This document shows positions 54,143 through 61,601 of a stretch of 64,000 bases of DNA, piece by piece. Within the stretch, counting starts at the first letter, position 1, and each line of letters opens with the position of its first letter. Position numbers and translations under genes: made by a program. The DNA comes from Hyphomicrobiales bacterium. Its GTDB lineage: Bacteria; Pseudomonadota; Alphaproteobacteria; Rhizobiales; Devosiaceae. The stretch is from contig SEEL01000002.1 of assembly GCA_004144345.1 (NCBI GenBank), positions 62,001-126,000 of the forward strand, written 5' to 3'. Under the pieces are notes generated by a model. It saw only the letters and a list, made by a program, of their open reading frames with translations. It did no database searches and was not told the DNA's origin.

Positions 54143-54149
54143 TCTTCGC

Positions 54150-54563
54150 CTATGCCGCCGCGAACGACAGCTCGCCGGCGCTCTCGAGCGCGAGGTCGAA
54201 GGTCACTTCGCCGGCATGGTCGGCCGAGAATTCCAGCGCCGTGATCTGGAACGGTCCGGCCACCGTGCCGAAATCGGGCAGGATCAACTGCCAGTTGCGG
54301 ATCGTGCCGGCGAAGAACAGTTCACGGATCTTGGCGTCCGACGCCTGGTCCTTGAAGATGCCGGAGCCGGCCAGCGACGCGCGCTTGATGCCGCCCCCCG
54401 CCAGCAATTCGCGCCAGCGCCCGGCGCTCTCGGCGTCGGTGATGTCGATCGCCGCCGCATTGAAGGCGAGCGCGCGCGTGCGCAGGCCGGCGACCGTCAG
54501 GAAGCTGCCGCTGCCGGTCTGGTCGAGTTTCAGAAGCATGTCCTTGCCGCTCTGGGCTGTCAT
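54150..54563 (-). CDS. GTA major tail protein, TP901-1-like (gp9-like)
   Basis: A 137-residue tail-tube protein: MTAQSGKDMLLKLDQTGSGS, FLTVAGLRTRALAFNAAAID, a ligand-like loop RWRELLAGGGIKRASLAGSG and a C-terminal strand set ITALEFSADHAGEVTFDLAL. This matches the TP901-1/GTA major tail family that stacks into the tube. It follows gp8 by 7 bases and, as the structural tube protein, is expected to be among the most abundant products of the cluster. Confidence 0.92.
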   Translation of the reverse strand: MTAQSGKDMLLKLDQTGSGSFLTVAGLRTRALAFNAAAIDITDAESAGRWRELLAGGGIKRASLAGSGIFKDQASDAKIRELFFAGTIRNWQLILPDFGTVAGPFQITALEFSADHAGEVTFDLALESAGELSFAAA

Positions 54564-54570
54564 GAGGTCC

Positions 54571-54951
54571 TCAGCTGGGTTCGGAGAAAAAGGTCAGGGC
54601 AATCGCCGCGCGGGCGCGGCCCGTCGCATTGTCGATGGCGGTGTCGGTGCGGTCGTGCCGGCGCAGCGTGATCGCCAGCGTCTCGCAGTCGAGCGCCAGC
54701 GCCAGGGCGATCACCTCGTCGGCAATCGCCAGCGCCGTCTTGCGGCTGGCTTGGGCGGCCCAGACATGCAGCAGGAGGAAATGCTCATGCCCGGGCGCGC
54801 CGTCACCATCGCGTGGCCGGAGGTCATGCCGCGCAATTGCAATGTAGGGCGCCACCGCATCGCGCGGCGGCGCATCGAAGATCGGGGTGTCGAGGGCCGC
54901 GCGGATAGCGCCCACAAGCGCCGCCTGCAGCGCAATGATCGGATGGCTCAT
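54571..54951 (-). CDS. GTA tail terminator, DUF3168 (gp8-like)
   Basis: A 126-residue protein starting MSHPIIALQAALVGAIRAAL, with APYIAIARHDLRPRDGDG, HFLLLHVWAAQASRKTALAI and a C-terminal AAIALTFFSEPS. DUF3168 proteins close the tail tube and join it to the head. Its start overlaps the gp7 stop by ATGA. Confidence 0.9.
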   Translation of the reverse strand: MSHPIIALQAALVGAIRAALDTPIFDAPPRDAVAPYIAIARHDLRPRDGDGAPGHEHFLLLHVWAAQASRKTALAIADEVIALALALDCETLAITLRRHDRTDTAIDNATGRARAAIALTFFSEPS

Positions 54952-55292
54952 CCCGTCACCGCCCGCTCGACGCATTGGCAGCCGAGATAGGCGCGGCGCC
55001 CGTTGACGTCGCCCAGCGCCTCGATGTCCAGATCGCGGCCCCGATAGAGCACGCGGTCGCCGGGCTTGAGGTCGGTGCGGAAGCGCAGCACCACCGAATG
55101 GGTGATGGTCTGGCCGCGCGCATCTTCGGCAAAGTCCTGTCGCGCGCTCAGCTGGCGCACCCGCGCCCACACCGTCGCGATCGGCGAATAGACGGCAAGC
55201 GTGCCGCCCTCGTCCTCGCTGGTCGCCACCTTGCGGCGCAGCTGCACGCGATCGGTCAGTGTGCCGAGCGGCGGGATCACGGCCTCTCTCAT
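54948..55292 (-). CDS. GTA head-tail adaptor (gp7-like)
   Basis: A 114-residue protein starting MREAVIPPLGTLTDRVQLRR, with IATVWARVRQLSARQDFAED, THSVVLRFRTDLKPGDRVLY and RDLDIEALGDVNGRRAYLGC. This is the phage head-tail adaptor/joining fold (Phage_H_T_join, HK97 gp10-like). It is coupled by ATGA to gp6 on one side and gp8 on the other. Confidence 0.9.
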   Translation of the reverse strand: MREAVIPPLGTLTDRVQLRRKVATSEDEGGTLAVYSPIATVWARVRQLSARQDFAEDARGQTITHSVVLRFRTDLKPGDRVLYRGRDLDIEALGDVNGRRAYLGCQCVERAVTG

Positions 55293-55765
55293 AGCCGCAC
55301 CCGCTTGTAGCTCGCGATCAGCCGCTCGAAGCCGATGGGCGCGCTGGTGAGGCTGTCGCGGTGCTCGTACCAATAGGCGATGAGCGCCAGAACGGCCTGC
55401 TTGAGATCGGCCGGCACATCCTCGGCGCCGCCATAGCCGGCAATGTAGTCGACGCTCAGTGTCTCGATCGCCGCCGCCAGCAGCAGGCTGTCGCCCTGCA
55501 GCACCGCGCCCTCGGGCGCCTCGAGCAGTTCGGCCACCGGCACTACCGGCAGCGGGATGACGAGTCCAGCGGGGCAATTGAGCACCAGCCGCCAGGTCTG
55601 CGTCACCAGCGCGCGGCCGGTCAGGCTTTCGACATGGAGCCGCGCCGCGGCAATCAGCGCGCCGAGCAGCGCATCCTCGTCCGTCCCGTCGATCCGGCAA
55701 TACGCCTTCGCCTCGGCGAGCGACACCGGCTCCTCGCCGGGTCCGGCGATGAGATAGGAAGTCAT
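55289..55765 (-). CDS. GTA head-tail connector (gp6-like)
   Basis: A 158-residue protein starting MTSYLIAGPGEEPVSLAEAK and continuing AYCRIDGTDEDALLGALIAA, then YIAGYGGAEDVPADLKQAVL and AYWYEHRDS. This is the phage gp6-like connector family (helical, forms the ring below the portal). AAGGA stands about 8 bases before ATG 55765. A 204-base gap with strong secondary structure separates it from the capsid gene. Confidence 0.92.
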   Translation of the reverse strand: MTSYLIAGPGEEPVSLAEAKAYCRIDGTDEDALLGALIAAARLHVESLTGRALVTQTWRLVLNCPAGLVIPLPVVPVAELLEAPEGAVLQGDSLLLAAAIETLSVDYIAGYGGAEDVPADLKQAVLALIAYWYEHRDSLTSAPIGFERLIASYKRVRL

Positions 55766-55793
55766 GTTGATGTCCTTGATTGTGAGTTTGGTG

Positions 55794-55936
55794 CTCCGGC
55801 GCGGCGCGGGGGAGCCGCCGCGCCGGAGTCTTCGCTGAGTTCGCAGTCGGCGAAGTCCGTCAGCCCGAGTCGAATGGCGTGGGCTTTTGAGCACCGGAGC
55901 GGAGCGTACCTAAGGTACGTGAGCACTGGAGCGCAG
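55794..55936. repeat. Strong hairpin and palindrome-centred repeat downstream of the capsid gene
   Basis: A 13-base perfect stem (CTCCGGCGCGGCG at 55794-55806 with its complement at 55816-55828) is followed by an element at 55889-55936: GAGCACCGGAGCG and GAGCACTGGAGCG flank the palindrome GTACCT-A-AGGTAC. The stem could slow or stop transcription after the capsid gene; it has no T-run. Similar GTACCTNAGGTAC-centred elements are familiar from phage genomes (recalled, not searched). Confidence 0.65.
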
Positions 55937-55969
55937 GAAGACCGCGTCAGTCGGCCGGGATCACGGACT

Positions 55970-57184
55970 TCAGGAGGCGGCGAACTTCAGGAGCTTGATC
56001 GCGTCATAATTCTGCACGCCGCCGCCGACGCGCTTGGTGGTGTAGAACAGCACATAGGGCTTGGCGCTGTAGGGATCGCGCAGCACGTTGACACCCTGGC
56101 GGTCGACCACCAGATAGCCGCGCTTGAAGTCACCGAAGGCAATCGAGAGCGACGCCGCGGCAACGTCGGGCATCGCCTCAGCCTCGACCAGGTCGAAGCC
56201 CATCAGCGTCGCCTTGCCATCGGCGGTCGCGGCCGGCTGCCACAGATAGTTGCCGCCGCTATCCTTGAGCTTGCGCAGCACGCCCTGCGTCTTGCGGTTC
56301 ATCACCCAGCTGGCATTCTGGCGATAGCCGGCCTTGAGCGCATAAACGAGATCGACCAGCACATCGCTGCCATTGCTCGCCGGCAGCGCGCCGGAGGTGC
56401 CAGTCGCCACATAGCCGAGCTTGCCCCACTCCCAGGCGCTTTCGGCCACCGTCGTTTCGGCGAGGAAGCCCTTGGGCTTGTTGGTGCCATTGCCGGAGAC
56501 GAACGCGATGCCTTCCTGCTGGGCGAACGCCGCGTTCACTTCCTCGGCGATCCACTGGCCGACATCGACGGCCGCATCGTCGAGGAACGCCGTGGTCGCC
56601 GCCGGCATGGCGTAGAGCTCGGCCGTCGGAAAACTCAGCGCATCGATGATCTGGCTGTTGGTCTCGGGGCGCGCCGCGGTCTCGGCCACCCAGCCCACTG
56701 CCGGGCCAGTGGTGGTCACCGGCTTCTTGTAGACGCTGGTCGACACCTGCCGCACCGAGGCAATCGCCCGGATCGGCGACAGCGCCGCCATCAGCTTGCT
56801 GATCTCCTCATCGGTTTCGCTCGGCACCAGATAGCCGCCATCGGGGTTGGAGCCGGTGCGCAGCGCCTTCTCTTCGCCGCGCTTCACATAGGCGGCGAAC
56901 GCCTCCTTGTACTCATCGCCGGCATCGGCGCGGGCGCCATCGAGCCGCGGCCGCGCGCGTTCGACATTGGCGCGGTCGATCGCCGCCTTGGCGTTGTCGA
57001 GCGCGCTGTTGAGCCGCTCGACCTTCTCCTCGGTCAGCACATCGGCCGATCCGCGCTTCTCGAGTTCCTTCAGGCGGCCATCATTGGTCCGCTTGAACTC
57101 CTCGAAGGCGCTCATGAATTCGCCGAACATCACATCGATGCCCGCGCCGGCCTTGTTTTCGAGGCCGCTGGTCGCTTCACTCAT
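55970..57184 (-). CDS. GTA major capsid protein, HK97 fold (gp5-like)
   Basis: A 404-residue protein. The first ~110 residues are helical and charged (SAFEEFKRTNDGRLKELEKR and following), like the cleaved scaffolding delta domain. The mature part starts near YKEAFAAYVKRGEEKALRTG and shows HK97-family segments LVPSETDEEISKLMAALSPI, FVSGNGTNKPKGFL, ASWVMNRKTQGVLRKLKD and FGDFKRGYLVVDRQGVNVLR. AGGAAACAGGA precedes ATG 57184. It forms the shell that carries host DNA fragments. The prohead protease gene directly upstream would cut off the delta domain. Confidence 0.95.
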   Translation of the reverse strand: MSEATSGLENKAGAGIDVMFGEFMSAFEEFKRTNDGRLKELEKRGSADVLTEEKVERLNSALDNAKAAIDRANVERARPRLDGARADAGDEYKEAFAAYVKRGEEKALRTGSNPDGGYLVPSETDEEISKLMAALSPIRAIASVRQVSTSVYKKPVTTTGPAVGWVAETAARPETNSQIIDALSFPTAELYAMPAATTAFLDDAAVDVGQWIAEEVNAAFAQQEGIAFVSGNGTNKPKGFLAETTVAESAWEWGKLGYVATGTSGALPASNGSDVLVDLVYALKAGYRQNASWVMNRKTQGVLRKLKDSGGNYLWQPAATADGKATLMGFDLVEAEAMPDVAAASLSIAFGDFKRGYLVVDRQGVNVLRDPYSAKPYVLFYTTKRVGGGVQNYDAIKLLKFAAS

Positions 57185-57193
57185 TCCTGTTTC

Positions 57194-57691
57194 CTACTGC
57201 TTGAATACAGCCATGGCCGCCGCCAGCGACCGTTCGAGCCGGGCGGATTTGCCCGGCAGCTGGTGCGGAGCGATCCGCGCCAGATCCATCATCGGGAAGG
57301 TGACGATCGAGATCTCCCACAGATCCACCTCCCACAGTCGCCGGTGCCCCTCGCGGTTCGCCCGCGTCGATTTGACCGTGCGAAAGCCGATCGAGAGCCC
57401 ATCCACGGCGCCCTTGGCGATCAGCCGCCGCAGCGCCTCGGCACGCGGCACCTCGCCCACCAGCCGCCCCTCGACCCACAGGCCATAGTCGTCCTCGCGG
57501 ATCGCGTCCCAGACACCGACCGGCTCCTTCGGATCGTGCTGGAACAGCATTTTGACGCGGTGTCGCCCCCGCAGCCCAAGGCTCTTGCGGAAGGCGCCCG
57601 GCATGACGATGTCGCCGCCATCGTCGAGCTTGCCGAAAACGCTCGCATAGCCGGCAAAGCGCCCCTCGCCATCAACCGACAGCGCGCTCAT
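57194..57691 (-). CDS. GTA prohead protease, HK97 family S78 (gp4-like)
   Basis: A 165-residue protease: RFAGYASVFGKLDDGGDIVM and PGAFRKSL, then catalytic H52 in LFQHDPKEPVGVW, S100 in KGAVDGLSIGFR and E126 in VDLWEISIVTFP. It processes the capsid precursor encoded 9 bases downstream. The start overlaps the stop of a 37-residue small ORF by ATGA. Confidence 0.93.
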   Translation of the reverse strand: MSALSVDGEGRFAGYASVFGKLDDGGDIVMPGAFRKSLGLRGRHRVKMLFQHDPKEPVGVWDAIREDDYGLWVEGRLVGEVPRAEALRRLIAKGAVDGLSIGFRTVKSTRANREGHRRLWEVDLWEISIVTFPMMDLARIAPHQLPGKSARLERSLAAAMAVFKQ

Positions 57692-57801
57692 TTCTTGCCT
57701 CCCGGCGCCGGCCGCGGCGTCCTGGGCACGACAAGGCTCCCCGCGAGGTTCCAGGCGAACTGCCTGAAGACCTCGACGGCCTCCATCTTCTCGATTTTCA
57801 T
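57688..57801 (-). CDS. Small ORF (37 residues) coupled to the prohead protease
   Basis: ATG 57801 follows AAGGA with 8 bases spacing, the AAGGA lying in the end of the gp3.5-like gene. The product starts MKIEKMEAVEVFRQFAWNLA and ends PRTPRPAPGGKK. Its stop is shared with the protease start in an ATGA junction. The tight coupling on both sides argues for translation. Function is unknown; a short helix with a basic Pro/Gly tail could bind a head protein. Confidence 0.6.
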   Translation of the reverse strand: MKIEKMEAVEVFRQFAWNLAGSLVVPRTPRPAPGGKK

Positions 57802-57804
57802 GGG

Positions 57805-57990
57805 TCAGTCCTTCTTGAACAGCCGGTTCAGGGCCGCGATTTCCTTGACGAAATCCTCAAAGCGCCGGTTGGCGGCGGCGAGCTCGCGCAGCGCGAACAC
57901 CAGCAGCGCACTCGCCCCGCTGGCCCACAAAAAGAGCGCCAGATGTGCCAGATCGCCCCGTGACGCGATGGTCTTGGTCAACTCGTCCAT
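57805..57990 (-). CDS. Small membrane protein at the GTA gp3.5 position
   Basis: A 61-residue protein: MDELTKTIASRGDLAHLALF, one membrane segment (about residues 15-36, ending FALRELAA) and a charged helix FEDFVKEIAALNRLFKKD. A small membrane-spanning gp3.5 lies between portal and protease in the R. capsulatus GTA, so both position and build agree. Its role is not settled. It ends 3 bases before the start of the 37-residue ORF. Confidence 0.75.
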   Translation of the reverse strand: MDELTKTIASRGDLAHLALFLWASGASALLVFALRELAAANRRFEDFVKEIAALNRLFKKD

Positions 57991-58080
57991 GCCGATGTCT
58001 CTATGTTGCTGACGATGACGTTCAGCGCCAATTCAGCGAGGGGCGCCCAGGCTCATCCCATCAACAGATGGAGGTGATCC

Positions 58081-58359
58081 ATGTCTCTCTCCCGCACCCT
58101 GCCCGCCGCCCTGGCGATCGCGCTGATGCTGAGCGCCGCCGCGACCGTCCCGTCATCGGCCCAGCCCAATGATGGCCGCTACCAATCCAGCAATGAAGGG
58201 CGCAGGAACAACATGTGCGGCCTCTACTGGGACCTGCTCAAAGTCGCCGAACGCGAGGCCGACAAGCGCAGCGGCACCAAGGCCGCCGAGAAATACGCCA
58301 AGGAAGCCGATTCCTGGTGGGAAGCCGGCGAGAACGCTGGCTGCTCCTGGGCCGCATAG
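58081..58359 (+). CDS. Small exported protein on the opposite strand inside the GTA cluster
   Basis: A 92-residue protein with a signal peptide (MSLSRTLPAALAIALMLSAA, ending SSAQP) and an excellent ribosome-binding site, GGAGGTGATCC, before ATG 58081. The mature part is rich in charged and aromatic residues with two cysteines (NNMCGLYWDLLKVAEREADK and AGENAGCSWAA). No family is recognised. It is transcribed against all GTA genes and ends 3 bases from the portal gene end, so it must have its own promoter within 90 bases of the gp3.5-like start. Confidence 0.78.
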   Translation: MSLSRTLPAALAIALMLSAAATVPSSAQPNDGRYQSSNEGRRNNMCGLYWDLLKVAEREADKRSGTKAAEKYAKEADSWWEAGENAGCSWAA

Positions 58360-58361
58360 CT

Positions 58362-59519
58362 CTACGCTTCGTCGCCCACCCCCAGCATCTCACGCTTCTC
58401 CGCGTCGCTGAGGAACCCGGCGCCGCCGATCCGGGCCCACTTCGTGCCCTGGTCCTCGGCCAGCGCCTCGACCCCGTCGAAATCCGGCTCCAGCGTCGCG
58501 CCGCCGAAGGCTGGGGCCAGCCAGAAGCTCAGCTCGTCGGTGACGCGCCGCACGAGTGGAACGATGGTCTGGCGCCACAGCGCCTTGTTGGCTTCGGCGA
58601 GATTGGCGTACGTGTTGTCGCCCGGAATACCGAGCAGCATCGGCGGCACGCCGAAACAGAGCGCAATTTCCCGCGCCGCCGCATGCTTGGCCTCGATGAA
58701 GTCCATGTCCTTGGGACTGATGCCGATCGACTTCCAGTCAAGCCCGCCTTCGAGCACCATCGGCCGCCCGGCATTGGCCGCGCCCTGGAACGCCGCTTCG
58801 AGCTCGCTCTTCAGCCGCTCGAATTGCTGCGTCGTCAGCGTCCCCGCCCCCGCCGCATAGACCAGCGCCCCCGATGGCCGCGCCGAATTGTCGAGCAGCG
58901 CCTTGTTCCATTTCGCCGCCGCGTTGTGGAGGTCGAGGCTCTGCTGCGCTGCCTCGAGCGGCGCCAGCCCATAGTGATCGTCGAGCGGATGGAACAGCGC
59001 CATGTGCAGCACGCTCGCCACCGGCGCGGTGTCGAGCCTCAGATTGCTCGTCCGCCCGCCCGAACTATAGGCATAGGCCTCGGCATAGCCGTCGCGCCCG
59101 GCCACCGCCGCGACGCGGTCGGGCCGCAGCCCATAGATCCCCTTCACCTCGCCATCGACGATCACTGCATGGAGATACGCGTTGCCCGCCGTCTGGAGAT
59201 ACGCATAGGCCGCCTCGAGCAACTCGCTGCCCGATTGATGCGGGTTGGGCCGCCGCACCAATTGCAGCAGCGGATGCTCGCTCTGCCGCCGCCCCTGCTC
59301 CAGCGCAATCATCGGCACGCGCGTCGCCGCATCGGCGATCAGCCGCACGCAGCGATGCACCACCGGGTTGCGCATGAACCCTTCCTGCGCCAGCGCCGGA
59401 AAGCTGCGCCGCGTCCAGTCCGGCGCTGCGAGATCGCGGATCGCCATCACCACGGGTCCGGACTTGGCTTCGGGCAGGGTCAGGCGGCCGCCGAACAGGC
59501 GGGTGAGAAGATTGGGCAT
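58362..59519 (-). CDS. GTA portal protein (gp3-like)
   Basis: A 385-residue HK97-type portal. It starts MPNLLTRLFGGRLTLPEAKS at ATG 59519 with AAGGA 7-8 bases upstream. Typical segments are FMRNPVVHRCVRLIADAATR, LLEAAYAYLQTAGNAYLHAV, MALFHPLDDHYGLAPLEAAQ, ALLDNSARPSGALVY and VPPMLLGIPGDNTYANLAEA, with a C-terminal HPxx-type end in an Asp/Glu-rich stretch. The dodecameric portal is the DNA entry gate and terminase dock. A terminator-like hairpin lies just upstream, so its own promoter may lie in or near 59520-59640. Confidence 0.93.
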   Translation of the reverse strand: MPNLLTRLFGGRLTLPEAKSGPVVMAIRDLAAPDWTRRSFPALAQEGFMRNPVVHRCVRLIADAATRVPMIALEQGRRQSEHPLLQLVRRPNPHQSGSELLEAAYAYLQTAGNAYLHAVIVDGEVKGIYGLRPDRVAAVAGRDGYAEAYAYSSGGRTSNLRLDTAPVASVLHMALFHPLDDHYGLAPLEAAQQSLDLHNAAAKWNKALLDNSARPSGALVYAAGAGTLTTQQFERLKSELEAAFQGAANAGRPMVLEGGLDWKSIGISPKDMDFIEAKHAAAREIALCFGVPPMLLGIPGDNTYANLAEANKALWRQTIVPLVRRVTDELSFWLAPAFGGATLEPDFDGVEALAEDQGTKWARIGGAGFLSDAEKREMLGVGDEA

Positions 59520-59553
59520 GTCGGTGTCCTTCGCGTCGGGGGTTTGCCCGGCC

Positions 59554-59586
59554 AAAACAAAACCGCCCCCGGCAGACCGGAGGCGG
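59554..59586 (-). terminator. Rho-independent terminator between the inserted membrane-protein gene and the portal gene
   Basis: Read leftward, CCGCCTCCGG-TCTG-CCGGGGGCGG forms a 10-base stem (one G-U pair) followed by TTTTGTTTT. This is the clearest terminator in the window. It would end transcripts of the gene at 59637-60650 and of anything upstream, including the terminase genes. Confidence 0.8.
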
Positions 59587-59636
59587 CGCATCACGCCAGA
59601 GGCGTCAGTCGATCGTTCGTGCGAACCCGCGTCAGC

Positions 59637-60650
59637 TCAGGCGGCAGGCACCGGCCTCGGCGCCCGCAGCGCGGCGATGAGGCAGAGCGCCACGCCCGCC
59701 ACCACCCAAGCCGCCAGAGTCAGATTGGCCGTCATGCCACCCGCGCCACCGAAATAGGCGGTCGAGCGGACCAGCGTGCCGGCCGCGCCGGGCGGCAGGA
59801 TCTGGCCGAAATCGCCCCAGCCCGCCGGCAGCCAGGCGCCGGTCGTTGCTATGCCCGCCAGCGGGTTGCCGAGGAACATCATCACCATGGCGCCCAGCGT
59901 GAAGCCGGTGCCGCCGAACACTTCCTGCAGGCCGGCCAGCGGCAACGCCAGCGCGGCGATGCCAAGGCCCACGGCGCCCGCCACCGGCCAGAACGCCGCG
60001 ACCGCCACGCTGCCGAACACAAAGGTCAGCAGCGCCGAAACGATGATGCCACCCGCCACCGCGAACGCGGCGATGCCGCCCAGCGCCCAGCCGCGGCTCT
60101 GCGGAAAGACTTTGCGGAACGCCACCACCGGCACGATGCCGCCGAACACCAGCGGGAACGCCAGCCCGCCAATGCCCACACCCGTCGGGTCCGCCGCCGG
60201 CAGCGGCACCAGATCGGTCACCGTCACCGGCCGCCCCAGCTGCGTGCCCAGCGCCTGGCCCACCGCCGTGATGCTCGCCGCAATCGGCGACGAGCCGGCA
60301 CTGGCCACCAGCACCTCGGCGCCATCGGCGTCGAGCACGATGCCGCCCTTCACCTGGCGCGCCTTGATGGCGTCGGTCAGTTCTTCTTCGCTCGCATAAG
60401 GCACCAGCGCAAAGCTGCCCGGCGCTGCCTTGTCCATGGCGCTCTGCAACGCCGTCACATCGGCCTGTGCCGCCACCGTGCCCAGCGCCAGATCATGCGG
60501 CCCGCTCTTCAGCGACGGCATGATGAAGATCAGCAGCAGCAAGACGAGGATCACGCCCAGCCCCGCCGACAGGCCAAGCACCTTGAGCAGCCCGCGCCCC
60601 GCGCCCTCCTTGCCTTGCTTGAGGTCAGGAGTGGCGGCCTTCGTGGTCAT
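59637..60650 (-). CDS. Polytopic membrane protein, YhgE/Pip or ABC-2 permease-like, inserted in the GTA cluster
   Basis: A 337-residue protein. One membrane segment near the N-terminus (LGLSAGLGVILVLLLLIFIM) is followed by an extracytoplasmic domain of about 115 residues (FALVPYASEEELTDAIKARQ, GGIVLDADGAEVLVASAGSS) and then five to six membrane segments, ending in an Ala/Pro tail. The plan, a leading segment, an outside domain and a membrane bundle, is that of YhgE/Pip- and ABC-2-type membrane proteins common in actinobacteria. It has no counterpart in the R. capsulatus GTA, and a terminator follows it, so it seems to be an added gene. ATG 60650 is preferred; its ribosome-binding site is weak. 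Confidence 0.72.
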   Translation of the reverse strand: MTTKAATPDLKQGKEGAGRGLLKVLGLSAGLGVILVLLLLIFIMPSLKSGPHDLALGTVAAQADVTALQSAMDKAAPGSFALVPYASEEELTDAIKARQVKGGIVLDADGAEVLVASAGSSPIAASITAVGQALGTQLGRPVTVTDLVPLPAADPTGVGIGGLAFPLVFGGIVPVVAFRKVFPQSRGWALGGIAAFAVAGGIIVSALLTFVFGSVAVAAFWPVAGAVGLGIAALALPLAGLQEVFGGTGFTLGAMVMMFLGNPLAGIATTGAWLPAGWGDFGQILPPGAAGTLVRSTAYFGGAGGMTANLTLAAWVVAGVALCLIAALRAPRPVPAA

Positions 60651-60872
60651 TTCTTTCTCGCGGGGTGTTCGTGGGAGAGCCCGATATGGGTCGCCCCAGA
60701 TCGAAGTCAAATCCCCGTGACCGCGTCACACGCCGCGCCGGTGCATGAACCAGAGCGCCGTTCGAGCCGGCACGCGCGCCCGATCCGCCAGCATTTTCAG
60801 GCATTTTCGGGCATAGTCCGCGCCAGGTGCGCACGACGCCGATACCGTCCAGCCGCGACAACCTGTAGCAAC

Positions 60873-61205
60873 CTAACGCAGCCGCACCGAGAACGTCGCG
60901 AAGGCACTGTCCAGAACATCGATGACCATCGGCACATCGCCTTCCATCGGCGACAGCGGCACGAGGCTGAATTGCTTGCCATCCGGCAGTTGGCCGAAGG
61001 GCCAGTCGGACGACGCATAGCCCTTCGGCCAAACGGTCGCGACATACCCCGGCACGAAGCCCTGCGGGGCCTCACCCTTCGGCGATCTGAGATCACTCGA
61101 ATAGACGAGAACGAAGGTTTCGCCCTCGCCTCGCGGTAGCTCATCGAACGCCGTGCTCAGCGCCCGAGCGGCCGGTGCAGTCGTCGTGACGTTGGCTTCG
61201 CGCAT
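60873..61205 (-). CDS. Hypothetical protein in the GTA insertion
   Basis: From ATG 61205 (GAGG 5 bases upstream) the product is 110 residues: MREANVTTTAPAARALSTAF, ETFVLVYSSDLRSPKGEAPQ, GYVATVWPKGYASSDWPFGQ and FSLVPLSPMEGDVPMVIDVL. It has no signal peptide from this start. The frame stays open further upstream to a TTG at 61277 and beyond, so the true N-terminus may be longer or the gene may be truncated. No family recognised. It lies between palindromic repeats and the inserted membrane-protein gene, on the same strand. Confidence 0.6.
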   Translation of the reverse strand: MREANVTTTAPAARALSTAFDELPRGEGETFVLVYSSDLRSPKGEAPQGFVPGYVATVWPKGYASSDWPFGQLPDGKQFSLVPLSPMEGDVPMVIDVLDSAFATFSVRLR

Positions 61206-61327
61206 TTCGGCCTCGACGAGTTGGAACCGTGGGCAGCCACTGGCCGGCAGTTGGCGCCAGAGTCGGCATCGGTGCAATCCCTGATCAGCCGCCCCCCAAT
61301 TTGCTGACGCTCTCCATCTGCCACCGG

Positions 61328-61397
61328 GTCATTCCCGCGAAAGCGGGAACCTCCGTTACCGGGCACAAACAGAGATCCCCGCTTTCGTGGGAGTGAC
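61328..61397. repeat. Inverted pair of GTCATTCCCGCGAAAGCGGGA-type repeats
   Basis: The left copy (61328-61350) and the right copy (61376-61397, reversed) match over about 22 bases with two differences, and each contains its own hairpin around TCCCGC-GAAA-GCGGGA. This CCCGCGAAAGCGGG-type palindrome is a widespread intergenic repeat in proteobacteria. Confidence 0.8.
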
Positions 61398-61430
61398 ACC
61401 GTGTTTTGACCCCGGCCTCGCAGTCAGGTT

Positions 61431-61471
61431 CCTCCCCCGCGTGGCGGGGGAGGGGGACCGGCGAAGCCGGT
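61431..61471. repeat. REP-like double hairpin
   Basis: CCTCCCCCGC-GTG-GCGGGGGAGG (61431-61453) is followed by ACCGGC-GAA-GCCGGT (61457-61471). It is the same two-stem design as in the elements at 18861-18897 and 53996-54142. Confidence 0.8.
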
Positions 61472-61601
61472 GGAGGGGCGGCCGCCCGCACCATGGTTCC
61501 AAGCTGACCGCAAGATCGGAATGACACGTGCGGTCCTCTACTCACTTCGAAACCGCGACGTAGCGCTATCCGGCCACTGTCCACCGTCAGGAGGTAACAC
61601 C

